DNA from: Desulfolutivibrio sulfoxidireducens
GTDB lineage: Bacteria > Desulfobacterota > Desulfovibrionia > Desulfovibrionales > Desulfovibrionaceae
Direction of reading: 5' to 3'
Assembly (NCBI RefSeq): GCF_013376475.1
Contig: NZ_CP045508.1
Location: 1,547,501 to 1,611,500 of the forward strand
DNA length: 64,000 bases
Within the stretch, counting starts at the first letter, position 1. Each line of letters opens with the position of its first letter. This document shows, piece by piece, positions 30,144 to 38,811 of the stretch. A program made the position numbers and the translations under genes. A model generated the notes under the pieces. The model was given only the letters and a program-made list of their open reading frames with translations, did no database searches and had not been told where the DNA came from.

Positions 30144-30251
30144 AATTCGGCTGGCGCGCCTCGAAAAACGAGGAACTCTGGTTATGATCCGCCGGGTGTT
30201 TTTCCCGATGAGAATGGCGGACGCAACAAAGCCGTATGACCGGGAGGCGTC

Positions 30252-30704
30252 ATGAACGCAAAAAGCATTCTCCTTGCCGTGGACGGTTCGCGCAATTCCC
30301 TGCGCGCGGCGGCCTACGTGGGCGAAATCGCGGCCGGCGCGGCCGGATATCGCATCGAGCTTGTGGCCGTCCTGGCTCCGCCGGACCGGGACATCTATCC
30401 CGAGGCGGCCGCATTCCAGGCGGAACGGGACCGGCGCGGCCGGGAGGCCGGGGAGGCCCTGGAAAAGGCCCGGGAAATCCTGGTCTCGGCCGGGGTCGAT
30501 CCCGCGGTGGTGTGGACCCGGATGACCTCCTGCCTGGATATGGACCTGGCCGGGACCATCCTCACGGTACGCCGGGAGGCCGGTCTGGGCACGGTGGTCG
30601 TGGGCCGGCGCGGGTTGTCCAAGGCCGAGGAGTTTTTATTGGGCAGCGTGTCCTCCCGCGTGGCCCGGCACGCTAAGGATTTCACCGTATGGGTGGTGGG
30701 GTGA
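30252..30704 (+). CDS. Universal stress protein, UspA family
   Basis: A 150-residue single-domain Usp. It starts KSILLAVDGSRNSLRAAAYV and ends with the ATP-binding loop GRRGLSKAEEFLLGSVSSRV, fitting G-2x-G-9x-G-(S/T). It is therefore likely an ATP-binding, MJ0577-like member rather than an E. coli UspA-like non-binder. Cytosolic stress response. GGGAGG precedes the ATG by 4-5 bp. The 3' end overlaps the next gene by 16 bp, which suggests an operon with the RluD-CoaE fusion. Confidence 0.93.
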   Translation: MNAKSILLAVDGSRNSLRAAAYVGEIAAGAAGYRIELVAVLAPPDRDIYPEAAAFQAERDRRGREAGEALEKAREILVSAGVDPAVVWTRMTSCLDMDLAGTILTVRREAGLGTVVVGRRGLSKAEEFLLGSVSSRVARHAKDFTVWVVG

Positions 30705-32434
30705 GGCCCGGGGGCATCCCCGCGAGCGTTCCGAAAGATGTCCCGGGCGAGGCGGGCGCACCCCATGGCGAATCTGGGGCAGGGCCCGCCGGGGTGCTTT
30801 CGGCCTCGGCCACGCGGGCCGGGCGGCTCGACGCCTTCTGGCGGGAACGCCTCGGCGGAGACGGCCCCACCCGGGCCAGGATCCAGGACTGGATCAGGCG
30901 CGGCCGGGCCACGGTCGACGGCGCGACGTGCGTCAGGCCCGGACAGCGCCTGCGTGGGGGCGAACGCCTGACCCTGCGGCCCGAGGCGCCCCGGACGGAG
31001 TTGGCCCCCGAGGCCGACGACGTGGCCGTGGTGTATGCCGACGCCCATCTGGTGGTCCTGTCGAAACCGGCCGGGCTCACGGTGCATCCCGCGCCGGGCC
31101 GGCCCGAGGGAACCCTGGTCCACCGCCTGGCCCACCATTTCCCGGATCTGGCCGGGCAGGGGGGGCTTCGGCCGGGCATCGTGCACCGCCTGGACAAGGA
31201 CACCTCCGGGCTGTTGGTGGCCGCCCGCACCGAGGCCGCCCGGCTGGCCCTTTGCGCCAGCTTCGCCGGCCGACTGGTCGCAAAGACCTATCTGGCCCTG
31301 GTCCACGGCCAGCCCGAACCGGCCAGCGGGCGCATCGATCTGCCCATCGGCCGCGATCCGGCGGCCAGGACCAGGATGGCCGTGGTCGCCAAGGGCGGCC
31401 GGGAGGCCAAAAGCCGCTACCGCACGGTCTGGTCCGCTCCGGAAGGGGGGGCCGCGCTTGTCGAGGTGGATATCCTGACCGGGCGTACCCATCAGATCCG
31501 GGTGCATCTGGCCGCGATCGGCCATCCGCTGCTCGGCGACGCGGTCTACGGCCCTGGCCGGGCCGCCGCCTTTCGCCGCGAGGCCGGCGCGGCCGGGCGT
31601 CTGTGTCGCCGCCAGATGCTGCACGCCTGGAGGCTTTCCTTTCCGCATCCGGAAACCGGGGAGACCCTGTCCTTCGAGCGGCCGCCGCCGGCGGATTTCT
31701 GGCGCATGCCCCTGCTTTTGTCCCGGCGCGCCCAGCGGGTGGCCGTGGTGGGGCCGCCGGGAAGCGGCAAATCCACGCTGCTGGGGCTTTTCGCCGCCCA
31801 GGGGTGGCCGGTCTTTTCCGCCGACGCCGCCGTGGCCGCGCTCTATGCCCCGGGCCGCGACGGCTGGACCGTGGTCACCAGGCGGTACGGGGACCGCTTC
31901 CTGGTCCCTGGCGGCCGGGAGATCGACAAGGCGGCGCTGCTTTCGGCCATGACCGCGTCCGAGGCCTTTCGCCGGGAACTCATGGATATGATCCATCCCC
32001 TGGCGCGTCAGGCCCTGTCCGATTTTATTCGGGAAAACGCCCGAGCCCGGGTGGTCTTTGCCGAGATTCCCCTTCTTTTCGAGACCGGCTGGCACCGGGC
32101 CGGGCTTTTTGACGCCATCCTGGGCCTGGCCCGGGATGCGCGCACAAGGCGCGAGGCCCTGGCCGCCCGGCCGGGCTGGTCCCTGGAGACGGCGGCCCGG
32201 GTGGAGGCCGGGCAATGGCCCGAGGACAAGAAGCTCGGCCTGTGCACCCTGGTGGTCGAGAACCAGGGGGATGAGAGCGCCCTGGCGGCCAGGGCCGGCG
32301 AGGTCCTCTCGCGGCTTCGGAACATGCGCCGGGACGCGGCCTGGAGTCTGGCGGCTTTGCTGGCCCGGTCGGGCTACGCCCCGGCCCGGCTTCTGCGCGA
32401 CGGCGGGGCAGGCCCGGGGGGGGAGGGCCGGTGA
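30689..32434 (+). CDS. Fused RluD-type pseudouridine synthase / dephospho-CoA kinase
   Basis: A 581-residue two-domain protein. The N-terminal half has an S4-like segment (IQDWIRRGRATVDGATCVRPGQ) and a pseudouridine synthase domain with HRLDKDTSGLLV near 165 and GRTHQIRVHLAAIGHPLLGD. From about residue 345 a CoaE domain follows: P-loop VGPPGSGKST near 354, FSADAAVAALY (an altered D-x-D region), HPLARQAL and AEIPLLFETGWH. It would modify rRNA uridines and make the last step of CoA synthesis. This fusion is, from memory, found in Desulfovibrio. The start lies inside uspA; the gene ends overlapping the rhomboid start (GTGA). Confidence 0.9.
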   Translation: MGGGVRPGGIPASVPKDVPGEAGAPHGESGAGPAGVLSASATRAGRLDAFWRERLGGDGPTRARIQDWIRRGRATVDGATCVRPGQRLRGGERLTLRPEAPRTELAPEADDVAVVYADAHLVVLSKPAGLTVHPAPGRPEGTLVHRLAHHFPDLAGQGGLRPGIVHRLDKDTSGLLVAARTEAARLALCASFAGRLVAKTYLALVHGQPEPASGRIDLPIGRDPAARTRMAVVAKGGREAKSRYRTVWSAPEGGAALVEVDILTGRTHQIRVHLAAIGHPLLGDAVYGPGRAAAFRREAGAAGRLCRRQMLHAWRLSFPHPETGETLSFERPPPADFWRMPLLLSRRAQRVAVVGPPGSGKSTLLGLFAAQGWPVFSADAAVAALYAPGRDGWTVVTRRYGDRFLVPGGREIDKAALLSAMTASEAFRRELMDMIHPLARQALSDFIRENARARVVFAEIPLLFETGWHRAGLFDAILGLARDARTRREALAARPGWSLETAARVEAGQWPEDKKLGLCTLVVENQGDESALAARAGEVLSRLRNMRRDAAWSLAALLARSGYAPARLLRDGGAGPGGEGR

Positions 32435-33147
32435 TCCCGCTTCGCGACAACATCCCCAGGGAGCGCGCCCCCCTGGTCACCTGGACCATCATCGCCCTGA
32501 ACACGCTTCTTTTTTTCTACGAGCTGTCGTTGCCGGAGCGGATGCTGGAGGTGTTTCTGCACCTGTATGGGGTGGTCCCGGCCCGGTTCACCAACCCGAC
32601 CTTCGCGGCCCACGCGGGCTATCCTGATGGCGGATTCGAGAGCCTTTTCACGTACATGTTTCTGCACGGGGGGTGGCTGCACTTTCTGCTCAACATGTGG
32701 GTGTTCTGGGTCTTCGCGGACAATGTCGAGGACGTGCTCGGGCACGCGGGTTTCGTGGTGTTTTACGTGGTCTGCGGGCTGGCCGCGCTTTTTACCCACA
32801 TGCTGTTTCACGCCTCATCCACGATTCCGGTCATCGGGGCCTCGGGGGCCGTGGCCGGGGTCATGGGGGCCTATTTCCGGCTGTTCCCGCATGCCCGGGT
32901 GGTGACCCTCATCCCCATCTTCATCTTTCCGTTCATCACCGAGCTTCCGGCCACGGTCTTTTTGGGGATATGGTTCTTCATCCAGCTTTTTTCCGGGCTC
33001 TTCGACTCCGTGGGCCAGGGACAAAGCGCCCCGGTGGCCTTTTTCGCCCATGTGGGCGGATTTGTGGCCGGATATCTGCTCATGCGCCTTTTCGGGACCC
33101 GGCGCTGCCGATATTGCTGGCGGCCAGACGAGGGGCGCTACGAATAG
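32431..33147 (+). CDS. Rhomboid family intramembrane serine protease
   Basis: A 238-residue membrane protein with six hydrophobic segments. The catalytic Ser lies in IGASGAVAGVMG near residue 139 and the His in FFAHVGGFVAGYL near 207. The membrane-entry motif FLHGGWLHFLLNMWVFWVF is characteristic. The C-terminus has CRYCW and an acidic end in the cytoplasm. It cleaves transmembrane substrates; none can be named. The GTG start overlaps the previous stop, with GGGGGGGAGG upstream, so it belongs to the usp-rlu/coaE operon. It is the last gene before a convergent minus-strand regulator. Confidence 0.93.
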   Translation: MIPLRDNIPRERAPLVTWTIIALNTLLFFYELSLPERMLEVFLHLYGVVPARFTNPTFAAHAGYPDGGFESLFTYMFLHGGWLHFLLNMWVFWVFADNVEDVLGHAGFVVFYVVCGLAALFTHMLFHASSTIPVIGASGAVAGVMGAYFRLFPHARVVTLIPIFIFPFITELPATVFLGIWFFIQLFSGLFDSVGQGQSAPVAFFAHVGGFVAGYLLMRLFGTRRCRYCWRPDEGRYE

Positions 33148-33231
33148 GCCTCGGCGTCCTTTCGGCTGCCGCGCGCAGAATCGCCGGGGGTGTCCGAAGG
33201 AGGGACGGCCCTGTTGCGGCCCGCGTCAGGC

Positions 33232-33657
33232 TCAGAAGTCCTGAAAGACCCACACGACCCGCCCCACGACCCGTTGCCGGAATTCCTCGAGAGGGAAGCG
33301 GTAGGGCGGCTGTTTCTTGGCCGCGTCGTGCAGCACGACCATCCGCGCCTCCAGGTCCACCACGGCCCGCTTGACGACCAGGCCCTCCAGGGGCGCCAGG
33401 ACCCCATAGATCCCCCCGGAACGAACCCGCTTGTCCGCCCTGTCCAGGCCGAGATAGGCCCCCCGGCGGATGCCCGGGGCCAGGGTGTCGTCATCCATGC
33501 GCACCACGAAAAGGTCCTGTCCCCGCACCTGCTCGGGGATGGTGATTGTTTCGGCGCAGATGGTCCGGCCCAGATTGCCGGGACGGGCCTCGGAAAGGCA
33601 GACGGGCAGGATGCGGGCGGTTGGCGAAGGACGTTTTTTTTTGCGAGGGGCGGTCAT
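33232..33657 (-). CDS. S24-fold (LexA/CI C-terminal) protein without DNA-binding domain
   Basis: A 141-residue protein equal to the C-terminal half of CI-type repressors. FVVRMDDDTLAPGIRRGAYLG is where the nucleophile motif D-S-M is expected, so the Ser is replaced by Thr. The general-base Lys is kept in GLVVKRAVVD. The ending VVGRVVWVFQDF matches the protein at 39008 closely, and both proteins share RSGGIY and RPxxLxVVRMD-type context. No helix-turn-helix is present. AAGGAG is 9-14 bp before the ATG. It is either a stand-alone dimerising or decoy partner, or a repressor that lost its head when the neighbouring AT-rich island arrived. Confidence 0.82.
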   Translation of the reverse strand: MTAPRKKKRPSPTARILPVCLSEARPGNLGRTICAETITIPEQVRGQDLFVVRMDDDTLAPGIRRGAYLGLDRADKRVRSGGIYGVLAPLEGLVVKRAVVDLEARMVVLHDAAKKQPPYRFPLEEFRQRVVGRVVWVFQDF

Positions 33658-34275
33658 GCTCCACGGCTCCTTGAGTTTCCGGGCCGCGAGGATCGGGTCC
33701 GGGGCGCATCGGGGCGCATCTCGGGAAGATGGGTACTGTCATGGATTTCGTATACCAAGCGAGATAATCGACGCAGAATAATTGCTATTATATACAAATA
33801 TAAAAAAATATCAATAAGAAAATGAAATCAAATTTCAGAAGGAAAATCTCACGTACCATGCAGAGATTATGCTATTTTTGTGGAATGAGGAGAGAATTGA
33901 GGGAAAATCTTAATAGGTAAACATATTTTGAATACAAGGTATTGCCGGAGTTGATGGCCAGTTCGCGGAGAAGGCGGGATTCCTGTGGAGAGGTATTTTG
34001 CCCTCTTCGTTAAATTGTAAAAGAACCGTTTAACGAGATCAGGACTGGAAATTCCATTATTTCATGCACACCAATGAATTCTGTCTTCCGTTTAAACATC
34101 ATCATTCATTTCGCAGTATATGTTGTCTCATAGAAATCGCAATGCATCAAGACGGCCTGGAAATGGTTCGTGATAACGTTAAGGAAAAAATGTCAGAGCC
34201 TCCGAAATTCAACAACGGATTCAGGTTTATCGACGGGACATTTGGTTATCAGAAACTCAAGGACATGTTGCGTTA
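33658..34275. other. AT-rich gene-poor left part of the island
   Basis: Two tandem copies of GGGGCGCATC (33700-33720) mark the last GC-rich part. From about 33760 the sequence is strongly AT-rich, in contrast to the GC-rich flank. A 7-bp inverted repeat (34008-34014 with 34029-34035) is present. No supported gene was found; a reading of 105 codons at 34064-34381 overlaps a terminator and has no ribosome binding site. Confidence 0.6.
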
Positions 34276-34322
34276 TAAAAAGAACACGGTGAACTTCCCT
34301 GGTCTGGAGGTTCACCGTGTTC
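34276..34322 (-). terminator. Rho-independent terminator of the nhaC-prpD-ridA operon
   Basis: Perfect 13-bp arms (34282-34294 with 34310-34322), extendable inward by three more pairs, are followed on the minus strand by five T residues and an AT-rich tail. It lies 170 bp after the ridA stop. Confidence 0.9.
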
Positions 34323-34492
34323 ACCCGTCGAGGCGAGTGCTGGTACGGCTGGACAACTCGGTGCCGTATCAGTCCGCATAGAGACGCAATTCTTCAACCA
34401 TAGTAAACATCAAATGTCACTTCGGAACACTTTAAATTTGCGTCCATATCAGCGTTTCTAACTATCTATTACACCCATCAAGCTACAACATC

Positions 34493-34873
34493 TCAAGCAC
34501 CATTCCTGTATGCAACGCAACGTATTTCTATCTCTGCGCCAGCGGGGAGTCCTTTCACTTCAATGGCGAGTCTGGCGGGTTTGTTTTTCGGGAAAAATCC
34601 AGAGTACACCTCGTTTAGTTTCTTGAACATACTCATATCCGTCAAATAGATGTCGACGGATGGGACATTGTCGAAGTCAAGCCCGCACGCGGCAAGAACA
34701 GCGCGCACGTTGCACAGCGCCTGCATGGTTTGAGCTTCAAACCCTGAAACCAGTTTTCCTGTGACCGGATCAGCCCCGATTTGACCGCTCAGATAAATGA
34801 CGGAACCCAAATCCACCGCTTGCGAATATGGCCCGATGGCAGCCGGGGCCTCATTTGACGATACGCTTTTCAT
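34493..34873 (-). CDS. ridA: RidA family enamine/imine deaminase
   Basis: A 126-residue YjgF/YER057c/UK114 protein. It carries AIGPYSQAVDLGSVIYLSGQ at the start and PARLAIEVKGLPAGAEIEIRC at the end, with the catalytic Arg in EIRCVAY. It hydrolyses reactive enamine/imine intermediates to ketoacids and ammonia in the cytosol. The start at 34873 has GGAG 6 bp upstream; a 41-residue in-frame extension inside the next gene is rejected. It follows the MmgE/PrpD gene by 16 bp, so the two are co-transcribed. This context suggests it clears an imine formed in the same pathway. Confidence 0.92.
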   Translation of the reverse strand: MKSVSSNEAPAAIGPYSQAVDLGSVIYLSGQIGADPVTGKLVSGFEAQTMQALCNVRAVLAACGLDFDNVPSVDIYLTDMSMFKKLNEVYSGFFPKNKPARLAIEVKGLPAGAEIEIRCVAYRNGA

Positions 34874-34889
34874 CAGCAACTCCATTGAA

Positions 34890-36203
34890 CTACAAACAGG
34901 AGGGAAAGACATCCCGCATATCCTCAACAGAATCGATGTGCCAGAGCCTTTCCCGCAACGCCGCGCACTTGGCCAAACCAACAACCGGACTGACAAGCTG
35001 TTCGAATTTCGTATTCAGTTCATCATCCGTTGGCGGGTTCTGGTGTTCCCACAGAGGCTCCAACCCACCCGAGAAATATTCCCGCCCTCCCTTCGTGGTA
35101 ATGATGACTTCTGAAAATGTCTTGGCCGGAAAACGCGTTTCGAACTCTTCAGCCACTTCAACTTCGATCATGTCGGCAAGTCTGAGCACTCGCTCATCGG
35201 ACAGCCTCGGCGGCAGCACCTGCTCACCGCTGATCTTGCCGTCGATCAAGGCCACCGCGATAGGATAGGTAATGTTATACTGCGCGGCGTCGGTATGTGT
35301 CGGATGCTCGCGACTCAATGATGCCGCCTTGGAAAAGGTGCGGATGCGCAACCGCGCGATATCATCCACCGCCACCCCGTGCTCCCGGACGATGTTCAAT
35401 GCTCCGGTGATAGAGGCTTGAGCCCAGCGGCAGCAGCAGAAGGGTTTGAAGTACAAACCGAGCATCCTGTATTCACGCCCCAGCTCATCCGCAAGTTCTG
35501 GCACGGCCCCGAATTCCGGCGTGGGTGCGGTGAAGCCGTCTCGGGCGAGCAGAATGGACATCATGGACACAAGCGCTCCCCAACCGATGCCGTCCTTTGC
35601 CATGCAGGGTGTGGCGACCCCCTTTGCGATCAGGCCTATGGGGCCGTGGTAGTCCGTCGCACCAAGGGCCTCACGCAAAACGCCGCGCTCAAGGCCCAGG
35701 AGCCTGCCCGCCCCAGCCGTCGCGCCCACCGCCCCCCACGCCCCGGAAGTGTAAACGCTGGCTGGGTTCGCGTTGAGCATCATGCCTGCCCGGATAGCCA
35801 CTTCGTAGCCGACGATTGCCGCGACAAGGAACTCCTTCCCCGTTGGCGCCGGAGACATCATTTCCGCAGAGGCCAGCAGCACCGGAATAAGGGCGGCTCC
35901 AGGCCTGCCCTGCGCGGGGCGATACCCGTGCTCGGCGTCAAGCGCATTGGAGGCAAAACCGTTGGCCAAGCTTGCCCCAGCCGGGGAGACTTTCTTTTTA
36001 TTCGCCACCAGGGTGCATCCGCCGCCCTGGAAATGGTCCATGGCAACTTTGGCGGAGAGCTTGGCAAGGGGCGTTGCGGCACCCGCAAGCAACGCGCCCA
36101 TGGTGTCGAGCAGGCAGCGTCGCCCCTGATGACGAACAATCTCGGGAATATCATCATATTGCACACCGAGAATGAAATTCAAAAACTTGTCTGTATTGCT
36201 CAT
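34890..36203 (-). CDS. MmgE/PrpD family protein
   Basis: A 437-residue protein of the 2-methylcitrate dehydratase fold. Typical segments are RRCLLDTMGALLAGAATPLAK, GFASNALDAEHGYRPAQGRPG, where an H-D/G-type pair is expected, VGYEVAIRAGMMLN and FKPFCCCRWAQASITGAL. The family includes 2-methylcitrate dehydratase, cis-aconitate decarboxylase and iminodisuccinate epimerase, so the exact reaction cannot be given; this is not in a prp operon and no methylcitrate synthase is present. GGAGG is 5 bp before the ATG at 36203. The gene lies between NhaC and ridA, and composition is AT-richer than the chromosome average. Confidence 0.85.
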   Translation of the reverse strand: MSNTDKFLNFILGVQYDDIPEIVRHQGRRCLLDTMGALLAGAATPLAKLSAKVAMDHFQGGGCTLVANKKKVSPAGASLANGFASNALDAEHGYRPAQGRPGAALIPVLLASAEMMSPAPTGKEFLVAAIVGYEVAIRAGMMLNANPASVYTSGAWGAVGATAGAGRLLGLERGVLREALGATDYHGPIGLIAKGVATPCMAKDGIGWGALVSMMSILLARDGFTAPTPEFGAVPELADELGREYRMLGLYFKPFCCCRWAQASITGALNIVREHGVAVDDIARLRIRTFSKAASLSREHPTHTDAAQYNITYPIAVALIDGKISGEQVLPPRLSDERVLRLADMIEVEVAEEFETRFPAKTFSEVIITTKGGREYFSGGLEPLWEHQNPPTDDELNTKFEQLVSPVVGLAKCAALRERLWHIDSVEDMRDVFPSCL

Positions 36204-36226
36204 GACAGCCTCCAAGATTGATAGCA

Positions 36227-37648
36227 TTATGATGATGTTGCCATTGATTCGGAGGGAATGCGCTTTTGCCATCCAGTTATGGCCGAGAAATAGAGGACGA
36301 AAAGCAATGACCATCCGTAGGGCATGACAAATGCGGCAGATATTGGCGGGGCGTACAACTGATACTTCGTTGCGGCGTTGGACACGGTGTTGAACCACAA
36401 AGCGCACACAATATGCCATGGAAGCATATAGAAGATGGTACACACCGAGCAGCACAGCAGGTCCGCCGCGCGCTCAGGAGTGATGCCGAAGCGCTTGGAA
36501 ATGGGGCTGACAAAGGTTTTGCCCAGAAGTACCTCGCAGGGCACGTTGGCGGAGATAGGAATCGTGGTCAGAACCGTCGAGGTGATGATGGTCACTTCGG
36601 CCTGGCGGAGGTTTTTCACGAAGGCCTTCTGCACCCAGTTCACGATAGTCTCCATTATTCCGCTTTCCATGACCACCCGAATGATGCCGAGCACGAACAG
36701 GATGAAGATGATGACACCCACCACGCCGTTCACTCCATCTTCAAAAAGGCCGGTGCTCATGCCGCTCTTGGTGACCGGGTGCAGGAGTTGTTGGAAACTC
36801 AGTCTGCCGATGGCAATGCCGATGGCAATGGCCGTGATGATACCGTAGGTGAGGGACTCGATGAGAGGCCTTCCTAAGAGTGAGCAGACGATGACCACTG
36901 CGAAGCCTAAGAGCAAAAACAGGCACTCGGGCGACATGGCCGCTGAAAACTCCATCGGGGGTTTTACCTCCCCGCCGCCGCCGAAAACCGCGAAGATGAC
37001 GAGGGAAATGGCCGCGGCGGCGAGCACAAGGGGCGCTCGGGTGCGTGTGATCAGGCGGAGGTCGGCGTCCTGGGTGAAGGCGGAGGTGATGTTGGATGAG
37101 GAGATGGGCGAATAGCTGTCGCCAAAAGCACCGCCGGAGAGGATGGCGGTCGCCAGGAACACTGGGTCCGCCCCCAAAAAGACGCCGGCCGGATACATGA
37201 CGGGTGTGAGGGCCAGAATGGTGCCGTTGGCCGTGCCTGTCCCCAGGGAAAAGAGCATGGCGGCCACGAACGTGATGACCGTGAACACGCTCCCTTGCGC
37301 GCCCGTGTTCAAGCCGAACCAGAGCAATCCTTCAATGATGCCTCCGGCCTGCATGATCTGCCCGAAGACACTTGCAAAGATCCACGAGGCTATCAGCACG
37401 CCGGCGCTACGGTCGCTGATACCGCGTAGAACCGTCGCGCAATATTCTTTCTTGCTTTTTGCCAACAACAGCCCGCCGCAGATGGCAAGAAAACCTATGC
37501 TCCAAAAGCTTTTCGGGTTAGCCGGACCCGCCAGGGAAAGCCACAGCAGGCCCCCCACAAGCAAAACGAGGGGGAGGGCCGCACCCCACTGCCCTCCATA
37601 CATCTTGAGCGCAGGGTTGAAATCACTCGGCACTGTTTGCTGAGACAT
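36227..37648 (-). CDS. NhaC-type Na+/H+ antiporter or sodium-coupled transporter
   Basis: A 473-residue inner-membrane protein with about eleven to twelve hydrophobic helices. NhaC features include SLGTGTANGTILALTPVMYPAG, GGAFGDSYSPISSSNITSA and TIPISANVPCEVLLGKTF. Family members exchange sodium and protons, or import organic acids with them (MleN-like). In this cassette an exchange role for the substrate of the MmgE/PrpD protein is plausible but unproven. ATG at 37648 has GGAGG 8 bp upstream; a GTG two codons earlier sits too close to it. It is the first gene of the three-gene transcript. Confidence 0.88.
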   Translation of the reverse strand: MSQQTVPSDFNPALKMYGGQWGAALPLVLLVGGLLWLSLAGPANPKSFWSIGFLAICGGLLLAKSKKEYCATVLRGISDRSAGVLIASWIFASVFGQIMQAGGIIEGLLWFGLNTGAQGSVFTVITFVAAMLFSLGTGTANGTILALTPVMYPAGVFLGADPVFLATAILSGGAFGDSYSPISSSNITSAFTQDADLRLITRTRAPLVLAAAAISLVIFAVFGGGGEVKPPMEFSAAMSPECLFLLLGFAVVIVCSLLGRPLIESLTYGIITAIAIGIAIGRLSFQQLLHPVTKSGMSTGLFEDGVNGVVGVIIFILFVLGIIRVVMESGIMETIVNWVQKAFVKNLRQAEVTIITSTVLTTIPISANVPCEVLLGKTFVSPISKRFGITPERAADLLCCSVCTIFYMLPWHIVCALWFNTVSNAATKYQLYAPPISAAFVMPYGWSLLFVLYFSAITGWQKRIPSESMATSS

Positions 37649-37778
37649 TGCCACACCTCCGACATTACAGGATCGTACTGATTTAATTACCAGTCCATTG
37701 TTTGTTCTTGCCGATGCAAAGACTGATCAGTTCTTATGCGTTACAATACTGGTCGCGATACCAGCATCGCTTTTCTCT
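37649..37778 (-). promoter_or_regulatory. Promoter/operator region of the nhaC operon
   Basis: The 130-bp AT-rich gap between the regulator and nhaC contains a perfect 10-bp palindrome ACTGATCAGT (37722-37731) and a short hairpin CTGGT/ACCAG near 37755. These could be regulator sites, or the second an end of the regulator transcript. No convincing -35/-10 pair was found. Confidence 0.4.
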
Positions 37779-38426
37779 CTATTGCTTCTCGTCTGGACAC
37801 ATCTTCTTGTAACTGTATAGCGTATATTTGGATATTCCCATCAACTTTGAGACATGCTCCACCATGCCTTTGAAACGGAAAGCCCCTGCCTGCTTAAATT
37901 CACACACCAGGGAGATTCGTTCATCTCGGTTCAGGTCTACTGGATGCTTTCCGAATTCTTTCAGTACTTTTCGGACAATGGCTTCACTTGTTTCCTCAGA
38001 AGTACTGGCAAACGTTTCAATGCTCTGACCATCATCCGAACCTGTACTCATACATACATGGTCTTCCAGTGTTGCAATAGCATTCAAATAGCTCGTTACA
38101 TTGTAGTTCATGCAAATTGCATATATGAGTTTTCCTTTCGCATCGCGTACAAATGAGAGCGAGGACTTCAGAGGACGCCCATCGCTAGTGTTCGTGGAAT
38201 AAGGAGGAAGATCCGGCGCTTCATCGCCGTACTTTGAAATATGCTCGATGAGAAAATCCGTTGCTGGAGCCCCCACCGCGCGGTTGGTTATTGATCCAGC
38301 GATATACACCAGAGAAGATTCGAGCTGACTCAAATCATGGATGGCGACTTCACAGTTGCGACCGTAAAAAAGAACAATCGCATCCGCCAAATTGCGCAAA
38401 TTTCGAAGAAGAGTATCTTTGTCCAT
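37779..38426 (-). CDS. YheO/DauR-type transcriptional regulator (PAS_6 plus HTH)
   Basis: A 215-residue protein. The N-terminal YheO-like PAS domain (residues 1-125) contains NCEVAIHDLSQLESSLVYIAG and RPLKSSLSFVRDAKGKLIYAIC. The C-terminal HTH_22 domain ends VSKLMGISKYTLYSYKK. Relatives include DauR, which responds to D-arginine, and related sensors of amino-acid-like ligands (recalled). The ligand here is unknown. AAGGATG stands close to the ATG at 38426. Composition is AT-rich. It precedes nhaC on the same strand and probably controls that operon and itself; two palindromes overlap its promoter. Confidence 0.88.
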   Translation of the reverse strand: MDKDTLLRNLRNLADAIVLFYGRNCEVAIHDLSQLESSLVYIAGSITNRAVGAPATDFLIEHISKYGDEAPDLPPYSTNTSDGRPLKSSLSFVRDAKGKLIYAICMNYNVTSYLNAIATLEDHVCMSTGSDDGQSIETFASTSEETSEAIVRKVLKEFGKHPVDLNRDERISLVCEFKQAGAFRFKGMVEHVSKLMGISKYTLYSYKKMCPDEKQ

Positions 38427-38480
38427 AGCTCATCCTTTGTTTTGAGGCTATCCCGCCCTCGTACACCTGTCAACTAATTT

Positions 38481-38508
38481 TTTGTACGACAAAAAATTAT
38501 TTGTACAA
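38481..38508 (-). promoter_or_regulatory. Promoter with twin TTGTAC palindromes for the DauR-like gene
   Basis: On the minus strand TTGTAC (38503-38508) and TACAAA (38481-38486), separated by 16 bp, can serve as -35 and -10. Both boxes lie in palindromic sequence: TTGTACAA at 38501-38508 and the near-palindrome TTGTACGA at 38482-38489, 19 bp apart. This suggests an autoregulatory operator. Confidence 0.55.
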
Positions 38509-38811
38509 GAAGGGGACTTATCAAGTCCGTTCACTCCTCTCCGTGGGTGTGCCACCGAGCATTCGCCACCGGCTTTTTCCCATCAGGTTTGGAGAAATGG
38601 TGCCCATGACAGGATCGGCCAGGATCGCATCCCCGTTTTGGAACTCTGGCCCATAAAGGGGGGGCTCCAGGGGAAAAACTTCACCATCTGGAGATTCTAC
38701 GTCCATATGATAGGATTTCCCGATCCCTGCATGGCATGTCGCTACGGGTATGGCCGGGAAGGCGGGAGTGGGGGGGGAGAGGGGGACCAATATCTAGGGG
38801 GCAGCGGTCCA

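Noticed and set aside
34064-34381. Open frame of 105 codons in the AT-rich left part of the island
   Set aside because: It has no ribosome binding site and its 3' third overlaps a strong minus-strand terminator hairpin, so coding is unlikely.
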